Shown: positions 50,328-59,407 of the stretch, piece by piece
Numbering within the stretch: the stretch's first letter is position 1
How the letters are laid out: the number at the start of each line of letters is the position of its first letter
Origin: Maricaulis sp048270265
Lineage (GTDB): Bacteria; Pseudomonadota; Alphaproteobacteria; Caulobacterales; Maricaulaceae
Direction: 5' to 3'
Assembly: GCF_048270265.1 (NCBI RefSeq)
Contig: NZ_JBLWTD010000003.1
Location: 1-64,000, forward strand
DNA: 64,000 nt
Made by a program: the position numbers and the translations under genes
Notes under the pieces: generated by a model
What the model was told of the DNA's origin: nothing
What the model saw: only the letters and a program-made list of their open reading frames with translations
Databases searched by the model: none

Positions 50328-52492
50328 TGATGCGGACCGCAATTGTGGCGCTGGGGCTGTTGGCCGGGTTCAATGCGCCGGGGATGGCGCAGCCCCTGTT
50401 CTCGGATGATTTCCAGGATGGCGATGCCGAGGGCTGGCGCGGCGATGCCGGGCGGGGCGATGTCCGGGTCACCGAATATGCCGGCAATTTCTCGCTGCGC
50501 CTGCGCCGCAATGCCTGGGTCGCGGCGGCAACCCGGATTCCGGCAGGGCAGGAGGTCCGGGTCTCGGCCGACTTTGCCGCCGAGGGGCTCGAGGGCGAGG
50601 ATTCCTGCCGGCTCGAAACAAGCTTCGATGGCCAGGGCTGGATCGAAATTGGCCGCATCGCCGACGGCCAGGACGACGCCGTCACACTGACCTCTGTCGC
50701 CGGCAATCTGCCGGCTTCGGAGACTGCGCGCGCCATGCTGGTGCGTCTGCGTGCTGCGGGCAATGCAGCAAATGATACCTGCTGGGTGGATAATATTCGC
50801 GTCACCGGACAAACGCCGCTCGCCGCGCTGACGCCGGCCCTGTCGGCGCAAACCCTGCTCGCGGCAGCGCCGCTCCAGGGTCCCTATGCGACCACGGTCT
50901 TTGCGGCGCCGGATGCGGCGCCCACGCCAGCGGTTGGCCTCAATGGACGCCTGGTCCTGGCCGCGCCCCATAGCGCCGATCATTTCGCCCTGCTGCTCGA
51001 TGAGTTCAATGCTGCATCGGGCGCTGACGGGCTTGATGAATTGCCGGCCTTCGCGATCGACCTGGTCAGCGATGGCGGGGACCTGGTCCCGGTTCAGCGC
51101 GGGCCGCAACGCGGCGTGCATCCCGAATGGGAATGGATTTTCCAGCCGGGCCGGATCTGGGATGGCGGCGATGGCGAGGGCTGGATGCGCGCGGCCCTGC
51201 CCGTGGCGCTGCAGGAACGCAATGCCAATTGCGTCCAGAACGGGCTGATGAGCTTCCTCTACCGTGCCACCGGCGAGGTCTCGCACGCGGTGGTGCAAAT
51301 CGGAGCCCAGACCTGCGCCTATCTGCAATTCGACCTTCTGGCGCGTCTGCCCGTCAGCTTCGAGCCGGGCGCGATCACGGGCGCCGAAGCTGTGCGGCAG
51401 GCCTGGCGCAGCGAAAGCGCAGCCCGGTTGCCGCGTTCGCCGCTCGGTGATCTGGCGCTGGCCCATCCCCAGATCGACCTTGCCGAAATCGGCTCGCCGC
51501 TTGAAGTGACGCCGGAAAACATGACGGCCTTTGGCCTGGTGGCCGATGGCCGTTTCTATGCGGGCGACTGCCCGACAAGGCAGGGACCGGACCCCTATTG
51601 CGATGTGACGCCCTTGCCCTCCTATTCCGTGGCGAAGTCCGTGGTCGGCGGGATCGGCCTGATGCGGCTGGAGCAGCTCTATCCGGGGGCCCGCCAGGCG
51701 CGGATTGCCGATTATGTGCCGCAATGCACGGCAGAGCGCTGGGGCGATGTCACCTTCGAACAGGCGCTCGACATGGTGACCGGCAACTACACCTCCGATG
51801 TCTATGATCTCGACGAGGCCTCGGCCCCGACCTGGGATTTCCTGACGGTCGAAACCCATGCCGAAAAAGTCGAACGCGCCTGTGCCATGCACCCCCGCCA
51901 GGCCGAGCCCGGCACGACATGGGTCTATCACACCACCGACACCTATCTGCTCGGCACGGCGATGCAGGCCTATCTGCGCCAGCAGAGCGGCGTGGCCGAT
52001 GCCGATTTCTACGATACGCTTCTGGTGCCGATCTGGCAGTCGCTAAATCTCTCGCCGCTGGCGATGCAGACCCGGCGCACCCGCGACGCGGAAGCTCAGA
52101 CCTTCACCGGCTGGGGGCTGACCCTCACGGCTGATGATATGGCCCGGATGGCGCTCTTCCTTCAGGCCGGTGGCGTGATTGATGGCCAGGCCTGGCTCGA
52201 CCGCGGCCTGCTCGCGGCGGCCCTGCAACAGAACCCCGATGATCGCGGCCTGCCGGCGATCGAGGACAATCTGCGCTACCGTGCCGGTTTCTGGGCCTAT
52301 AATGCCGGCAATTATCTTGGCTGCGACCATGATGTCTGGATCCCGACCATGTCGGGCTATGGCGGTATCTCCGTCACCCTGATCCCCAATGGCCATGTCT
52401 ATCTTTATGCCAGTGACGGGCGCGAATTTTCCTGGCGCCGGGCTGCTGCCCAATCCTTTGCCATCCAACCCTTTTGTGAGGCCGTGCCATGA
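50324..52492 (+). CDS. Exported serine hydrolase of the beta-lactamase/6-aminohexanoate-dimer hydrolase fold
   Basis: 722 residues. Signal peptide to 'GMAQP'. Residues about 25-165 resemble a carbohydrate-binding-like jelly-roll ('LFSDDFQDGDAEGWRG'); 190-365 is unassigned. The C-terminal third is a beta-lactamase-related hydrolase with Ser435-x-x-Lys438 in 'SYSVAKSVVGG' and Tyr535 in 'VYHTTDTYLLG', then 'SGYGGISVTLIPNG'. The family includes esterases, DD-peptidases and NylB-like amide hydrolases. It acts in the periplasm or outside, and would cut the substrate before or after TonB-dependent uptake. The gene overlaps both neighbours by 4 bases (ATGA), so co-expression is certain. Confidence 0.83.
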   Translation: MMMRTAIVALGLLAGFNAPGMAQPLFSDDFQDGDAEGWRGDAGRGDVRVTEYAGNFSLRLRRNAWVAAATRIPAGQEVRVSADFAAEGLEGEDSCRLETSFDGQGWIEIGRIADGQDDAVTLTSVAGNLPASETARAMLVRLRAAGNAANDTCWVDNIRVTGQTPLAALTPALSAQTLLAAAPLQGPYATTVFAAPDAAPTPAVGLNGRLVLAAPHSADHFALLLDEFNAASGADGLDELPAFAIDLVSDGGDLVPVQRGPQRGVHPEWEWIFQPGRIWDGGDGEGWMRAALPVALQERNANCVQNGLMSFLYRATGEVSHAVVQIGAQTCAYLQFDLLARLPVSFEPGAITGAEAVRQAWRSESAARLPRSPLGDLALAHPQIDLAEIGSPLEVTPENMTAFGLVADGRFYAGDCPTRQGPDPYCDVTPLPSYSVAKSVVGGIGLMRLEQLYPGARQARIADYVPQCTAERWGDVTFEQALDMVTGNYTSDVYDLDEASAPTWDFLTVETHAEKVERACAMHPRQAEPGTTWVYHTTDTYLLGTAMQAYLRQQSGVADADFYDTLLVPIWQSLNLSPLAMQTRRTRDAEAQTFTGWGLTLTADDMARMALFLQAGGVIDGQAWLDRGLLAAALQQNPDDRGLPAIEDNLRYRAGFWAYNAGNYLGCDHDVWIPTMSGYGGISVTLIPNGHVYLYASDGREFSWRRAAAQSFAIQPFCEAVP

Positions 52493-53685
52493 GTGAAGCC
52501 AATGAAGCCGTCACCGGGCCGCGCGGTCTGCCCAAGGCACCGCCCAACGGGCTGATCGCCGCCATCATGCTGGCCTTTCTCGCCACGGCCGGCCTGTTCT
52601 ACGTCAATATCATGGCTGCCATTGTCGATGGTCTGGTCAGCGGGCTGGGCTTCACCGAAGGCCAGGCCGGACAGATCGGTTCGGTCAATATTTATGGCGC
52701 CGCTGCCGGCGCGCTGCTCTCGGTCTTCCTGGTCAAACGCCTGCCCTGGAAAGCGCTGGCGCTGGGCTGCCTCGTGGTGCTGATCGCGATCGATCTCGCC
52801 TCGATCAGCATTGCCAGCTATGACGTGATGTTCCCGGTGCGCCTGATCCACGGCGTGTTCGGCGGCGTGCTCACGGGCACCGGCTTTGCCGTCATCGCCC
52901 GCACCGCCAATCCCGACCGCACATTCGGCATGTTGCTCTTCGTTCAATTCGGTCTCGGTGGCCTGGCCGTGATGGTGCTGCCGCCGCTGGCTCCGCTCTA
53001 CGGCACCCAGGCGCTGTTTATCGCCCTGGCGCTGTTCAGCGGCGCGACCTTGGCCATGCTCCCCTTCCTCTCCGCCTATCCGGCCCGGATCAAGGATCCG
53101 GCCGCTGACGGCAAGGTGCAGTGGACGCCGCTCCTGTTGACCCTGTTGGCGATCTTCCTCTTCCAGGCCGCCAATATGGGCCTGCTTGCCTATATCATCC
53201 GGCTTGGCCTCGATTACGGGCTGGAGCGCGGCTATGTCTCGCTGGCCCTGGGGCTTGCGACCTGGGTTGCCCTGGCCGGGCCCTTGCTGGTGATGGTGTT
53301 CGGCCTGCGCTTCGGGCGCTTGCGCCTTCTGGCCGCCGCGATGGTGCTGACCCTCGTGGGCACCGCCATCTTCCATTACAGCGGCAATCCGATCGCCTAT
53401 ATGGTCGCCAATTGCGGCACCGGCATCACCTGGGGCTTTGTCATCGCCTATCTGCTCGGCATGACGGCCGAGTTCGACAAGGCGGGCCAGGCTTCGGCCT
53501 TTGGTGGTTTCATCTCCAAGCTCGGCCTGGCGTCGGGCCCGATGGTGGCCGGGTGGGCGCTATCGACCGATGGCGGCTTTCCCGGACTGATCAATCTGGC
53601 CCTGATTGGCCTGGCTGTCAGCGGTCTGGTGATGTTGCTTCCCGCGCGAATGCTCGATCACAAGCGGGCTGAGGCCAGCCTCTGA
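52489..53685 (+). CDS. MFS transporter
   Basis: 398 residues, 12 predicted membrane helices in two halves with a central loop near 195-205 ('YPARIKDPAADGKVQW'). The conserved loop after helix 2 is weak ('FLVKRLPWKALA'); 'RLIHGVFGGVLTGTGFAVIAR' corresponds to the helix 4 region. The subfamily is not recognisable. As the last gene of the run from the nitrilase, overlapping the hydrolase gene by 4 bases, it probably carries the periplasmic hydrolysis product into the cytoplasm. It takes the place that the BCCT carrier holds in the 0.7-6.9 kb module. Confidence 0.87.
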   Translation: MSEANEAVTGPRGLPKAPPNGLIAAIMLAFLATAGLFYVNIMAAIVDGLVSGLGFTEGQAGQIGSVNIYGAAAGALLSVFLVKRLPWKALALGCLVVLIAIDLASISIASYDVMFPVRLIHGVFGGVLTGTGFAVIARTANPDRTFGMLLFVQFGLGGLAVMVLPPLAPLYGTQALFIALALFSGATLAMLPFLSAYPARIKDPAADGKVQWTPLLLTLLAIFLFQAANMGLLAYIIRLGLDYGLERGYVSLALGLATWVALAGPLLVMVFGLRFGRLRLLAAAMVLTLVGTAIFHYSGNPIAYMVANCGTGITWGFVIAYLLGMTAEFDKAGQASAFGGFISKLGLASGPMVAGWALSTDGGFPGLINLALIGLAVSGLVMLLPARMLDHKRAEASL

Positions 53686-53706
53686 TCTGGCTCGATCAGT
53701 CGGTTG

Positions 53707-53750
53707 AAACTGGCCCTATGGCTGGTGGCGCGAAGCCGTAAACTGGCCCC
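53707..53750 (+). promoter_or_regulatory. Paired direct repeats, predicted MocR operator of gabDT
   Basis: AAACTGGCCCT (53707-53717) and AAACTGGCCCC (53740-53750) lie 33 bases apart, ending 40 bases before the gabD start. The element matches that at 45213-45246, and the first copies of each pair agree over AAACTGGCCC-Y-AT-R-G. Spacings of 23 and 33 bases differ by one helical turn. Confidence 0.65.
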
Positions 53751-53790
53751 AGATTTCGTTTGACGCCTTATCATGTCGAGAGGGAATGCC

Positions 53791-55248
53791 ATGTTGGCCA
53801 CACTACCGGCTTGCCCGACCCAGGCCTTTATCGGCGGTCATTGGTGCGATGCGGAGGATGGACGCCGTTTCGACGTCACCAATCCGGCGACCGGTGCCGT
53901 CATTGCTTCGGTCGCCGATTGCGGCGTCACCGAGACGCGCGCCGCGATTGCCGCAGCCAAGGCGGCCCAGGCCGATTGGGCGGCTTTGCCAGCCGGGCAG
54001 CGGGGCGCAATCCTGCGGCGCTGGCGCGATCTGATGGTCGCGCGTGCCGACGAGCTGGCCCTGATTCTGACGCGCGAAAATGGCAAGCCGCTGACCGAAG
54101 CGCGCGGCGAAATCCTCTATGGCGCCTCCTATCTGGAATGGTTTGCCGAGGAAGCGAAACGCATCTATGGCGAGATCATCCCCTCCGCCTCGGCCAATAA
54201 TCGCATTCTGGTCATGAAACAGCCGGTCGGGGTCTGCGCCGCGATCACGCCGTGGAATTTCCCCAATGCGATGCTGATGCGCAAGGCCGCCGCGGCGCTC
54301 GCCGCCGGTTGCACCATGGTTGCCAAACCAGCCGCCGAGACCCCGCTCTCGGCGTTGATGGCGGCCCAGCTCGGCATTGAGGCCGGCGTGCCGGCCGGCG
54401 TGTTCAATATCGTCACCTCGGCGCGCGCCGCAGAAGTCGGCGGTGAGCTGACCGCCAGCCCGGATGTGCGCAAGATCACCTTCACCGGCTCCACCGCCGT
54501 TGGCCGGCTCCTGCTGGAGCAATCTGCCGCGACGGTGAAAAAGGCCTCGATGGAGCTGGGCGGCAATGCGCCCTTCATCGTGTTCGATGATGCCGATATC
54601 GACGCGGCCATCGACGGCGCGATGGCGTCCAAATTCCGCAATGCCGGCCAGACCTGCGTCTGCGCCAACCGCATGTTTATCCAGTCGGGGATCATGCCGG
54701 AATTCGCCAAACGTCTGGCCGCGCGCGTTGCCGCCCTCAAGGTCGGCGATGGCGAGATGGCGGGCTGTGAAGTCGGACCGCTGATCAATGAGGCGGGGCT
54801 CGCCAAGACCGAGCGTCTCGTCGCCCAGGCCCGTTCGGCTGGCGCCAGGGTTCTGACCGGCGGTGCCAAGCACGCGGCGGGCGAGCTTTTCTACCAGCCG
54901 ACCGTGATCGAAGGCGTGACGGCGGATATGGCCGTCGCCCAGGAAGAGATTTTCGGACCGGTGGCGCCGCTGATCGGTTTCGAGACCGAGGCCGAGGTGA
55001 TCGCCCTTGCCAATGACACGATTTACGGCCTCGCCGCCTATCTCTTCACCCGTGATCTCGGCCGCGCCTGGCGCGTCGGCGAGGCGCTGGAATACGGCAT
55101 GGTCGGCATTAATGAGGGCGTCATGTCCTCGGCCGCCGCGCCATTCGGCGGCGTCAAGCAATCAGGCTTTGGCCGCGAAGGTTCGCGCCAGGGCCTCGAG
55201 GATTATCTCGACACCAAATACATGTTGATGGGAGGCCTGTCGGCCTGA
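53791..55248 (+). CDS. gabD: Succinate-semialdehyde dehydrogenase-type aldehyde dehydrogenase
   Basis: 485 residues from ATG 53791 (GAGAGGG 6 bases upstream), rather than ATG 53773, which has none. NAD(P)-dependent aldehyde dehydrogenase: 'ITPWNFPNAMLMRKAAAALAAGC', 'FTGSTAVGRLLLEQSA', 'KASMELGGNAPFIVFDDAD', catalytic Cys289 in 'NAGQTCVCANR', and 'EIFGPVAPLI'. The cysteine pair two residues apart and overall similarity fit GabD, which oxidises succinate semialdehyde to succinate. An alternative is another omega-semialdehyde such as glutarate or adipate semialdehyde. It follows the predicted MocR operator and precedes gabT by 20 bases. Confidence 0.9.
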   Translation: MLATLPACPTQAFIGGHWCDAEDGRRFDVTNPATGAVIASVADCGVTETRAAIAAAKAAQADWAALPAGQRGAILRRWRDLMVARADELALILTRENGKPLTEARGEILYGASYLEWFAEEAKRIYGEIIPSASANNRILVMKQPVGVCAAITPWNFPNAMLMRKAAAALAAGCTMVAKPAAETPLSALMAAQLGIEAGVPAGVFNIVTSARAAEVGGELTASPDVRKITFTGSTAVGRLLLEQSAATVKKASMELGGNAPFIVFDDADIDAAIDGAMASKFRNAGQTCVCANRMFIQSGIMPEFAKRLAARVAALKVGDGEMAGCEVGPLINEAGLAKTERLVAQARSAGARVLTGGAKHAAGELFYQPTVIEGVTADMAVAQEEIFGPVAPLIGFETEAEVIALANDTIYGLAAYLFTRDLGRAWRVGEALEYGMVGINEGVMSSAAAPFGGVKQSGFGREGSRQGLEDYLDTKYMLMGGLSA

Positions 55249-55268
55249 GCGCCGGGGGAGATGAGACA

Positions 55269-56543
55269 ATGACAAATTCAACACTCTGGGCCGAACGTCA
55301 GGCAGCAACGCCGCGCGGTGTCGGCGTCATGCATCCGGTATTCGCCAAGCGCGCGCTCAATGCCGAGATCTGGGATATCGAGGACAATCGCTATATCGAT
55401 TTCGCGGCCGGGATTGCCGTCACCAATACGGGCCATAATCACCCCAAGGTGAAAGCCGCCGTTGCTGCGCAGCTGGATAATTTCTCCCATGTCTGTTTCC
55501 AGGTCACGCCCTATGAGAGCTATGTCCGGCTGGCCGAACGGCTCAACAAGCTGGCCCCGGGACCAAGCCCGAAAAAGACGATCTTCCTGAGCACCGGCGC
55601 CGAAGCGGTCGAGAATGCCGTCAAGATCGCCCGCGCCGCCACGGGCCGCCCGGCCGTGATCGCCTTTGCCGGCGGTTTCCATGGCCGCACCATGATGGGC
55701 ATGGCGCTGACCGGCAAGGTCGCGCCCTACAAGCTCGGTTTCGGGCCTTTCCCTGGCGAGGTCTTCCATGCGCCATTCCCCGCGCCCTATATCGGCATCG
55801 AGGAAGCGGACTCGCTCAAGGCGCTGCACCAGCTCTTCAAGGCCGATGTCGACCCGGCCCGCGTCGCCGCCATCATCATCGAGCCGGTCCAGGGCGAGGG
55901 CGGTTTCTATGCCGCGTCTCCGGCCTTCATGCAGGCCCTGCGCGCCATTTGTGACGAGCATGGCATCCTAATGATCGTCGACGAGATCCAGACCGGCTTT
56001 GCCCGCACCGGCCGCATGTTCGCGACCGAATATGCCGAGATCGAACCGGACCTGATGACCATCGCCAAGGCGATGGCCGGTGGTTTCCCGATCTCCGGTG
56101 TCATCGGCAAGGCCGAGATCATGGACGCACCGGCGCCCGGCGGTCTGGGCGGAACCTATGGCGGCTCACCGCTGGGCTGCGCTGCCGGTCTGGCCGTGCT
56201 CGATGTAATCGCTGAGGAGGGCCTGTGCGAACGCGCCATCGAGATCGGTGACCGCATTGTGCGCCGCTGCGAGGCGATGCGTCAGTCCGACACCGGCATC
56301 GGCGATATCCGCACGCTCGGTGCGATGACGGCGATCGAGTTGGTCGAGGATGGCGATGCCACCCGCCCCGACCCGGCCCGCACGGCGCGCATCGTCTCCG
56401 AGGCGCGTCAGCGCGGTCTGCTGCTGCTCTCCTGCGGCGTGCGGGGCAATGTCATCCGCTTCCTCTCACCGCTGACGATCGGCTTCGACACGCTCGACGA
56501 GGGGCTGGATGTGCTGGAGGAGGCCGTGAAGGCCTCCGCCTAG
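55269..56543 (+). CDS. gabT: 4-aminobutyrate aminotransferase-type transaminase
   Basis: 424 residues, the same size as E. coli GabT. Class III PLP enzyme: 'WDIEDNRYIDFAAGIAVTNTGH', 'FLSTGAEAVENAVKIAR', 'FAGGFHGRTMMGMALTGK', 'IIEPVQGEGGFY', 'LMIVDEIQTGFARTG' and the PLP lysine at 267 in 'MTIAKAMAGGFPISG'. It moves the amino group of 4-aminobutyrate (or 5-aminovalerate or other omega-amino acids) to 2-oxoglutarate, giving the semialdehyde used by GabD. A ribosome site, GGGGGAGATGAG, lies before the ATG. The gene converges with the SnoaL-like gene, 21 bases apart. Confidence 0.93.
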   Translation: MTNSTLWAERQAATPRGVGVMHPVFAKRALNAEIWDIEDNRYIDFAAGIAVTNTGHNHPKVKAAVAAQLDNFSHVCFQVTPYESYVRLAERLNKLAPGPSPKKTIFLSTGAEAVENAVKIARAATGRPAVIAFAGGFHGRTMMGMALTGKVAPYKLGFGPFPGEVFHAPFPAPYIGIEEADSLKALHQLFKADVDPARVAAIIIEPVQGEGGFYAASPAFMQALRAICDEHGILMIVDEIQTGFARTGRMFATEYAEIEPDLMTIAKAMAGGFPISGVIGKAEIMDAPAPGGLGGTYGGSPLGCAAGLAVLDVIAEEGLCERAIEIGDRIVRRCEAMRQSDTGIGDIRTLGAMTAIELVEDGDATRPDPARTARIVSEARQRGLLLLSCGVRGNVIRFLSPLTIGFDTLDEGLDVLEEAVKASA

Positions 56544-56564
56544 CATCCGGGCAGCTCGGTCAGG

Positions 56565-57104
56565 TTAGAAGCGCTGGTAGGAGAGATCACCGGTCCCGCG
56601 CTGGCCCATATTCATGCCCGGCGCATCGGGCTTGAACATGCCCAGGCACCAGGTCTCGTTGGCGGGCGCATCACGATTCCAGTCGAAGGCGATCTTGCGG
56701 TGCGCGATCTTCCAGGCGCCATCACGGCATTCGAAACGGTCGACGATGCGGCCGCCGGTCAGCGTGTCATTGGGCTCGCCGGCCTTGTCGTCGAAGCGGG
56801 CGAAGGTCAGGACATAGGTCTCGACATAGGCGAGGCCGGCCTTCAGATCGAGATCGATATGTACATTGCACAGATAGTGCGCCATCGGATGCCTGAGCTT
56901 GGCCATGCGCTCGATCGCGCCGTCGACATAGGCATGGGCAAGGCCGCTATAGGTATTGCCGTGTTCCTCGATCGCATCGCTGTGATAGCAGGACTTCAGG
57001 AGCTCGCCATCGGCACGGTCGACGCCGCGCGCATAGCGCACGAGGGCTTCCTGGATGTCCTGTTTGGCAAGCAGGCTCTCGATGGTGTTGGGCTGGATGT
57101 CCAT
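56565..57104 (-). CDS. SnoaL-like (NTF2-fold) protein, probable small enzyme
   Basis: 179 residues. N-terminal 'IESLLAKQDIQEALVRYARGVDRADGELLKSCYHSDAI', then 'HYLCNVHIDLDLKAGLAYVETYV' and 'GGRIVDRFECRDGAWKIAHRKIAFDW': the pattern of SnoaL_4 proteins related to scytalone dehydratase and the small subunit of ring-hydroxylating dioxygenases. Histidine and aspartate residues line the expected pocket, so dehydration, isomerisation or ring cleavage support are possible. It is the last gene of the leftward acyl-CoA synthetase/DUF1295/oxygenase operon (21 bases after the oxygenase stop). Confidence 0.82.
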   Translation of the reverse strand: MDIQPNTIESLLAKQDIQEALVRYARGVDRADGELLKSCYHSDAIEEHGNTYSGLAHAYVDGAIERMAKLRHPMAHYLCNVHIDLDLKAGLAYVETYVLTFARFDDKAGEPNDTLTGGRIVDRFECRDGAWKIAHRKIAFDWNRDAPANETWCLGMFKPDAPGMNMGQRGTGDLSYQRF

Positions 57105-57125
57105 GGAAGATGTCCTTTGATTTGA

Positions 57126-58604
57126 TCAGGCGGCCTGGGCGGCGCGCAGGCGTGGGCCATCGGCCCAGGTCGCGTGGGTGCCGCTGGAAATCCGGTGCGG
57201 CAGGATGATGCGGCAGACCGGACCGGCCTCGAAATTCTTGCAATCGATCAGAACGCATTCCGACCGGTCTTCATTCATGTCGGTGATGAAGGAGACGAGA
57301 TAACCGTCATCCTCGTCGACCGCACCGATGCGCGGCGCGAAGGGGGCCTCGCTGCCGAAACGGCCCTCGCCGAAGGACAGGCTCTGGGACTGGCCGGTCT
57401 CGTAATCATGCTTGACGGCACCGGTGAACAGGAACCAGCCGGGCTTGGTCGTGGTGGAATAGGCATAGCGGGTCCGGGTGCCGGCGCGTTCCTGGTTGAA
57501 ACTGCCGAATTCCAGGATGCGGTCGTCGAGATGCCCCTCGGTACAGGCGCCGGTCTTCATGTTGAAGCGCCAGCGGTGCAGTTTCGGCTTGAAGGAGTTC
57601 TCGTCGATAAAGGCCATCAGATGCCCCATGCGCGGATCGGGGTGATTGACCTCGAGCGGATTGGGCACAGGTTGTTCCTGGAAATATCCGTCGAGGATGA
57701 CTTCGTCGCCCTCTTCATAGGCATTCATCCAGTGCAGGACATAGGTCGGGTCGGCCTCGAACCATTTGATCTGGTCCGGCGAACCATAGCGCGGCACGAT
57801 CGCGAAACGGGTCGGCATGTCGCGATGGAAACGGGCGGCGTGGCGGCCATTCTCCAGCGCAACCGGGTCCCAGAACAGGGGCAGGTCGGCGAAGATCGAG
57901 TAATTCTTGCTGAAGGCCATGTCGTGCGGCAGGCGCGGCCCGGGCAGCGGGATCGGGATATAATGCTTGAGCTTGTTGTCCGGCCCGACGACGCCGTAAT
58001 GCATGTAGGGCGCATGGGTGGAATAGTTGAAGAACAGCAATTCGCCGGTCTCTTCATCCACCTTGGGGTGGGCCGAGATACCGTCGAGCGGGACCCAGCT
58101 TTCGGTACCGAATTGTTCCAGCGTGTAGGGGTCGAGCCGATAACCGTCGCCGCACTGGTAGAAGGTCGAGAGGATCTTGCCGGCGTGGACAACGACATCG
58201 GTCGAGGAACTGTCCTTGACCGAGCCATGCGCGCCCCAGCCAGGCCGGGTGGAGAGCTTGGGATCTTCGGCGATGCCCGCCCAGAGTGCCTTGCCGGCCT
58301 CGGCCTCGGCCATGAAGGCCTTGGTGCGTACGAAGCGGTTGTGATAGGCGGCCTGGCCGTCACGGAATGAGATCGCGTGGATCATGCCGTCGCCGTCGAA
58401 GGGATGGTAGAGCCCGATCGAGCCATGCACCGGGTTTTCCGTATTGCGCACATAGACGCCGTCGATATCGGTCGGAATCTCGCCGATCACCTCCATCTTG
58501 TCGGCATCATACTCATCGAAATTCGGGGTCCACGCACCCGACATATAGGGATGGCGCGGATCAGGTTCGGTGTGCGGAACGGTGTTGATCTTGACGGTGC
58601 TCAT
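57126..58604 (-). CDS. Carotenoid/lignostilbene-type cleavage dioxygenase
   Basis: 492 residues. Seven-bladed propeller enzyme of the carotenoid oxygenase family. The four iron-binding histidines are visible: His179 ('SAHPK'), His227 ('LPHDMAF'), His291 ('VLHWMNAYEEGD') and His477 ('GTHATWAD'). 'IDGVYVRNTENPV' and 'HPFDGDGMIHAI' are family landmarks. Bacterial members cleave the central double bond of stilbenes (lignin dimers) or of apocarotenoids. The feruloyl-CoA-synthetase-like gene in the same operon favours an aromatic stilbene-type substrate, but a carotenoid or isoprenoid substrate cannot be excluded. The start overlaps the upstream stop (TGATG). Confidence 0.92.
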   Translation of the reverse strand: MSTVKINTVPHTEPDPRHPYMSGAWTPNFDEYDADKMEVIGEIPTDIDGVYVRNTENPVHGSIGLYHPFDGDGMIHAISFRDGQAAYHNRFVRTKAFMAEAEAGKALWAGIAEDPKLSTRPGWGAHGSVKDSSSTDVVVHAGKILSTFYQCGDGYRLDPYTLEQFGTESWVPLDGISAHPKVDEETGELLFFNYSTHAPYMHYGVVGPDNKLKHYIPIPLPGPRLPHDMAFSKNYSIFADLPLFWDPVALENGRHAARFHRDMPTRFAIVPRYGSPDQIKWFEADPTYVLHWMNAYEEGDEVILDGYFQEQPVPNPLEVNHPDPRMGHLMAFIDENSFKPKLHRWRFNMKTGACTEGHLDDRILEFGSFNQERAGTRTRYAYSTTTKPGWFLFTGAVKHDYETGQSQSLSFGEGRFGSEAPFAPRIGAVDEDDGYLVSFITDMNEDRSECVLIDCKNFEAGPVCRIILPHRISSGTHATWADGPRLRAAQAA

Positions 58605-59407
58605 CAGGACAGGTCTCCGGATTTCGGGGGCATGGGAATAAAGCTGCTGGTGCGGGCAATATAGTCCTCATATTCGGGACGGGAGCGCTTCATTCTGCGT
58701 TCCAGCAAGGCCGCTCCGCTCCACTTGACCAGCAGGCCGGTCAGGATGATCGGGCCGAGAATGGCGGCCCAGGCCACCTGGGTTTCGGCGGCGATCAGAT
58801 AGAGGCCCCACCAGACGCAGGCATCGCCGAAATAATTCGGGTGCCGCGTATAGCGCCACAGGCCTTGATCCATCACCTTGCCGGCATTCGCCGGATCGCC
58901 CTTGAACCGGGCCATCTGCCAGTCGCCGACGCTTTCAAAGAAAATACCGGTCAGTGCCAGGGCGGCGCCCACGAAGGCGACCGGTCCCAGGGCCGCGGGC
59001 GTCGCCGAGATCTGGCCCAGCTGGACGGGCAGCGAGACGATCCAGAGCAGGACAGCCTGCATCATGAAAACGAATTTGAAGCTGTGCCAGTGTTCTGTGC
59101 CCGGCTTGGCCTGTTTGAGCAGGGCCACATAGCGTTTGTCGGGGCCTTCCTTGCGCCAGCGCCAGAACAGATAGCCGCCCAGGCGCAGGCCCCAGATTGC
59201 TGTCAGTCCGAGGAGCAAGAGTTTCCGCGCGCTGGCGCCGTCCGGGGTGAGGAAAAAGCTCAGGCCGGCCACGAAAATAAAGCCGAAGGCCCAGAAAGAA
59301 TCGATGAAGCTGACATCCTTCAACGGAATACTGATTGCCCAGAGCGCGAGCATGACGCCGATGAGCATGGCGAGATTGGAGCCGAGCAGTGCGATCACTT
59401 CGGTCAT
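58604..59407 (-). CDS. DUF1295 membrane protein (steroid 5-alpha-reductase/ICMT-like)
   Basis: 267 residues, about 6-7 membrane helices. The C-terminal part carries the family signature 'MDQGLWRYTRHPNYFGDACVWWGLYLIA', where R-x-x-R-H-P-N-Y-x-G is the cofactor-site motif of DUF1295/steroid-reductase-like proteins, and ends 'RPEYEDYIARTSSFIP'. Members are NADPH-dependent reductases or methyltransferases of lipophilic substrates; few are characterised. It is in an operon with the acyl-CoA synthetase (4-base overlap) and the oxygenase (1-base overlap), so a reductive step on the same hydrophobic compound is likely. Confidence 0.85.
   Translation of the reverse strand: MTEVIALLGSNLAMLIGVMLALWAISIPLKDVSFIDSFWAFGFIFVAGLSFFLTPDGASARKLLLLGLTAIWGLRLGGYLFWRWRKEGPDKRYVALLKQAKPGTEHWHSFKFVFMMQAVLLWIVSLPVQLGQISATPAALGPVAFVGAALALTGIFFESVGDWQMARFKGDPANAGKVMDQGLWRYTRHPNYFGDACVWWGLYLIAAETQVAWAAILGPIILTGLLVKWSGAALLERRMKRSRPEYEDYIARTSSFIPMPPKSGDLS

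Noticed and set aside
53773..53790. Earlier ATG for gabD
   Set aside because: No ribosome site precedes it, whereas GAGAGGG lies 6 bases before ATG 53791, and the shorter protein matches the usual N-terminus.
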